Assembly (NCBI RefSeq): GCF_963665675.1
Contig: NZ_OY762426.1
Coordinates: 1,922,001-1,986,000 of the forward strand
Direction: 5' to 3'
DNA from: an uncultured Methanolobus sp.
GTDB lineage: Archaea > Halobacteriota > Methanosarcinia > Methanosarcinales > Methanosarcinaceae
DNA: 64,000 nucleotides
In this document: positions 63,610 through 64,000 of the stretch, piece after piece
How the letters are laid out: the number at the start of each line of letters is the position of its first letter
Position numbering within the stretch: the first letter of the stretch is position 1
The notes under the pieces: model-generated
What the model was told of the DNA's origin: nothing
Databases searched by the model: none
The model's input: only the letters and a program-made list of their open reading frames with translations
Translations under genes and position numbers: made by a program

Positions 63610-64000
63610 TTGGTTGATGATAATGGTTCCTTCATTATACAGGCAAGGGGTCTCTCTAAGATTTATATGGACGGAGTTGAAGTACGTGCTCTTGACAATG
63701 TAGACCTTGATATCAAAAAGGGAGAGTTTCTTTCAATAATTGGTCCTTCCGGCTCTGGAAAGAGTACCCTTCTTCACATGATAGGTATTCTTGATACTCC
63801 CAGTTCCGGAAGTATAATCATAGATGGAAAAGTTGTTACTGAAATGTCTGAAAAAGATCGTTCCAGGGTTCGTAATGAAGTCTTAGGATTCATATTCCAG
63901 TATCATCATCTGATGCCTGATTTTGATGCTCTTGAAAACGTAATGATGCCTCTTCTCATTGGTGGCATGAAACGAAGTGAAGCTAAAAAGATCGCAGCTG
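63610..64000 (+). CDS. ABC transporter ATP-binding protein, LolD/MacB type (runs off the window)
   Basis: Starts at TTG 63610 (GAGG 7 bases upstream), MVDDNGSFIIQARGLSKIYM. Walker A is IIGPSGSGKSTLLHMIGILD, the Q-loop FIFQYHHLMPDFDALENVMM; the signature and Walker B lie outside. The arrangement DNVDLDIKKGEFLSIIGPSG and the leading MDGVEVRAL fit the LolD/MacB group, which drives lipoprotein- or macrolide-type permeases. The permease partner is expected just downstream. Confidence 0.9.
   Translation, partial: MVDDNGSFIIQARGLSKIYMDGVEVRALDNVDLDIKKGEFLSIIGPSGSGKSTLLHMIGILDTPSSGSIIIDGKVVTEMSEKDRSRVRNEVLGFIFQYHHLMPDFDALENVMMPLLIGGMKRSEAKKIAA

Noticed and set aside
1..64000. CRISPR arrays, rRNA and tRNA genes
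   Set aside because: I saw no regular spacer-repeat array and no cloverleaf with a TTC-type T-loop; gene-free gaps were read but a covariance-model scan was not possible.

Overview
The window looks like chromosome from a methanogenic archaeon of the Methanosarcinaceae, perhaps a Methanolobus- or Methanococcoides-like genus. I infer the family from methanogenesis marker protein 14, MfnB of methanofuran synthesis, archaeal lipid enzymes (DGGGP synthase and a tetraether-synthase-like radical SAM protein), a CetZ-type tubulin, a two-domain CDC48/VAT ATPase, GatCAB and a protein-only RNase P homologue. The genus is a guess. No rRNA, tRNA or CRISPR array was seen.

Layout. 1-0.9 kb: start of a secreted repeat protein running off the left edge. 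1.2-4.3 kb: gatC-gatA-gatB on the minus strand. 4.6-8.9 kb: RND (MMPL) transporter, membrane-anchored COG1361-like protein and TrmB regulator, with repeated operator-like sites in front. 9-18.6 kb: Tes-like radical SAM enzyme, small membrane and secreted proteins, a methyltransferase with a broken partial copy beside it, several unrecognised proteins and a second radical SAM protein. 18.8-25.7 kb: GAF/PAS histidine kinase, TetR regulator, ferredoxin-nitroreductase, HxlR regulator, Cys-rich peptide, split permease, methyltransferase. 25.8-28 kb: divergent pair of a YHS-FrhB-like protein and a small siroheme sulfite-reductase-like protein. 28-36.2 kb: PAS kinase, radical SAM protein, acetyltransferase, copper chaperone and CopA ATPase, Mrr-like protein. 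36.5-43.6 kb: thioredoxin, methanogenesis marker 14, XRE/DUF2178 pair, nuclease, PolX, DUF166 protein, zinc-ribbon peptide, thymidylate kinase.

43.6-46.1 kb is an accessory scar: a RelBE-type toxin-antitoxin pair, an IS1-family element with an 8-bp target duplication, a deleted copy of the hisA-like gene found intact 1.6 kb further on, a small membrane protein, and a 542-bp non-coding element with perfect 18-bp terminal inverted repeats and a 6-bp target duplication. 46.2-51.4 kb returns to core genes: hisA-like/mfnB divergent pair, lipoprotein, CDC48. 51.4-56.1 kb is again accessory: a CARF-like/winged-helix regulator with an in-frame amber codon (possible pyrrolysine site), a palindromic site before it, a divergent small membrane protein plus mini staphylococcal-type nuclease, an intact chemoreceptor and a decayed one. 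56.5-64 kb: protein-only RNase P homologue, DGGGP synthase, nadA-nadX divergent from nadC, a COG1361 surface protein, CetZ and the start of an ABC transporter ATPase.

Functional themes are metal and redox handling (CopA/CopZ, Cys-rich proteins, sulfite-reductase-like pair), cofactor synthesis (methanofuran, NAD), archaeal lipids, and several local regulator-target pairs whose inverted repeats can be read directly from the sequence. All family names come from recognised motifs; no database search was possible.
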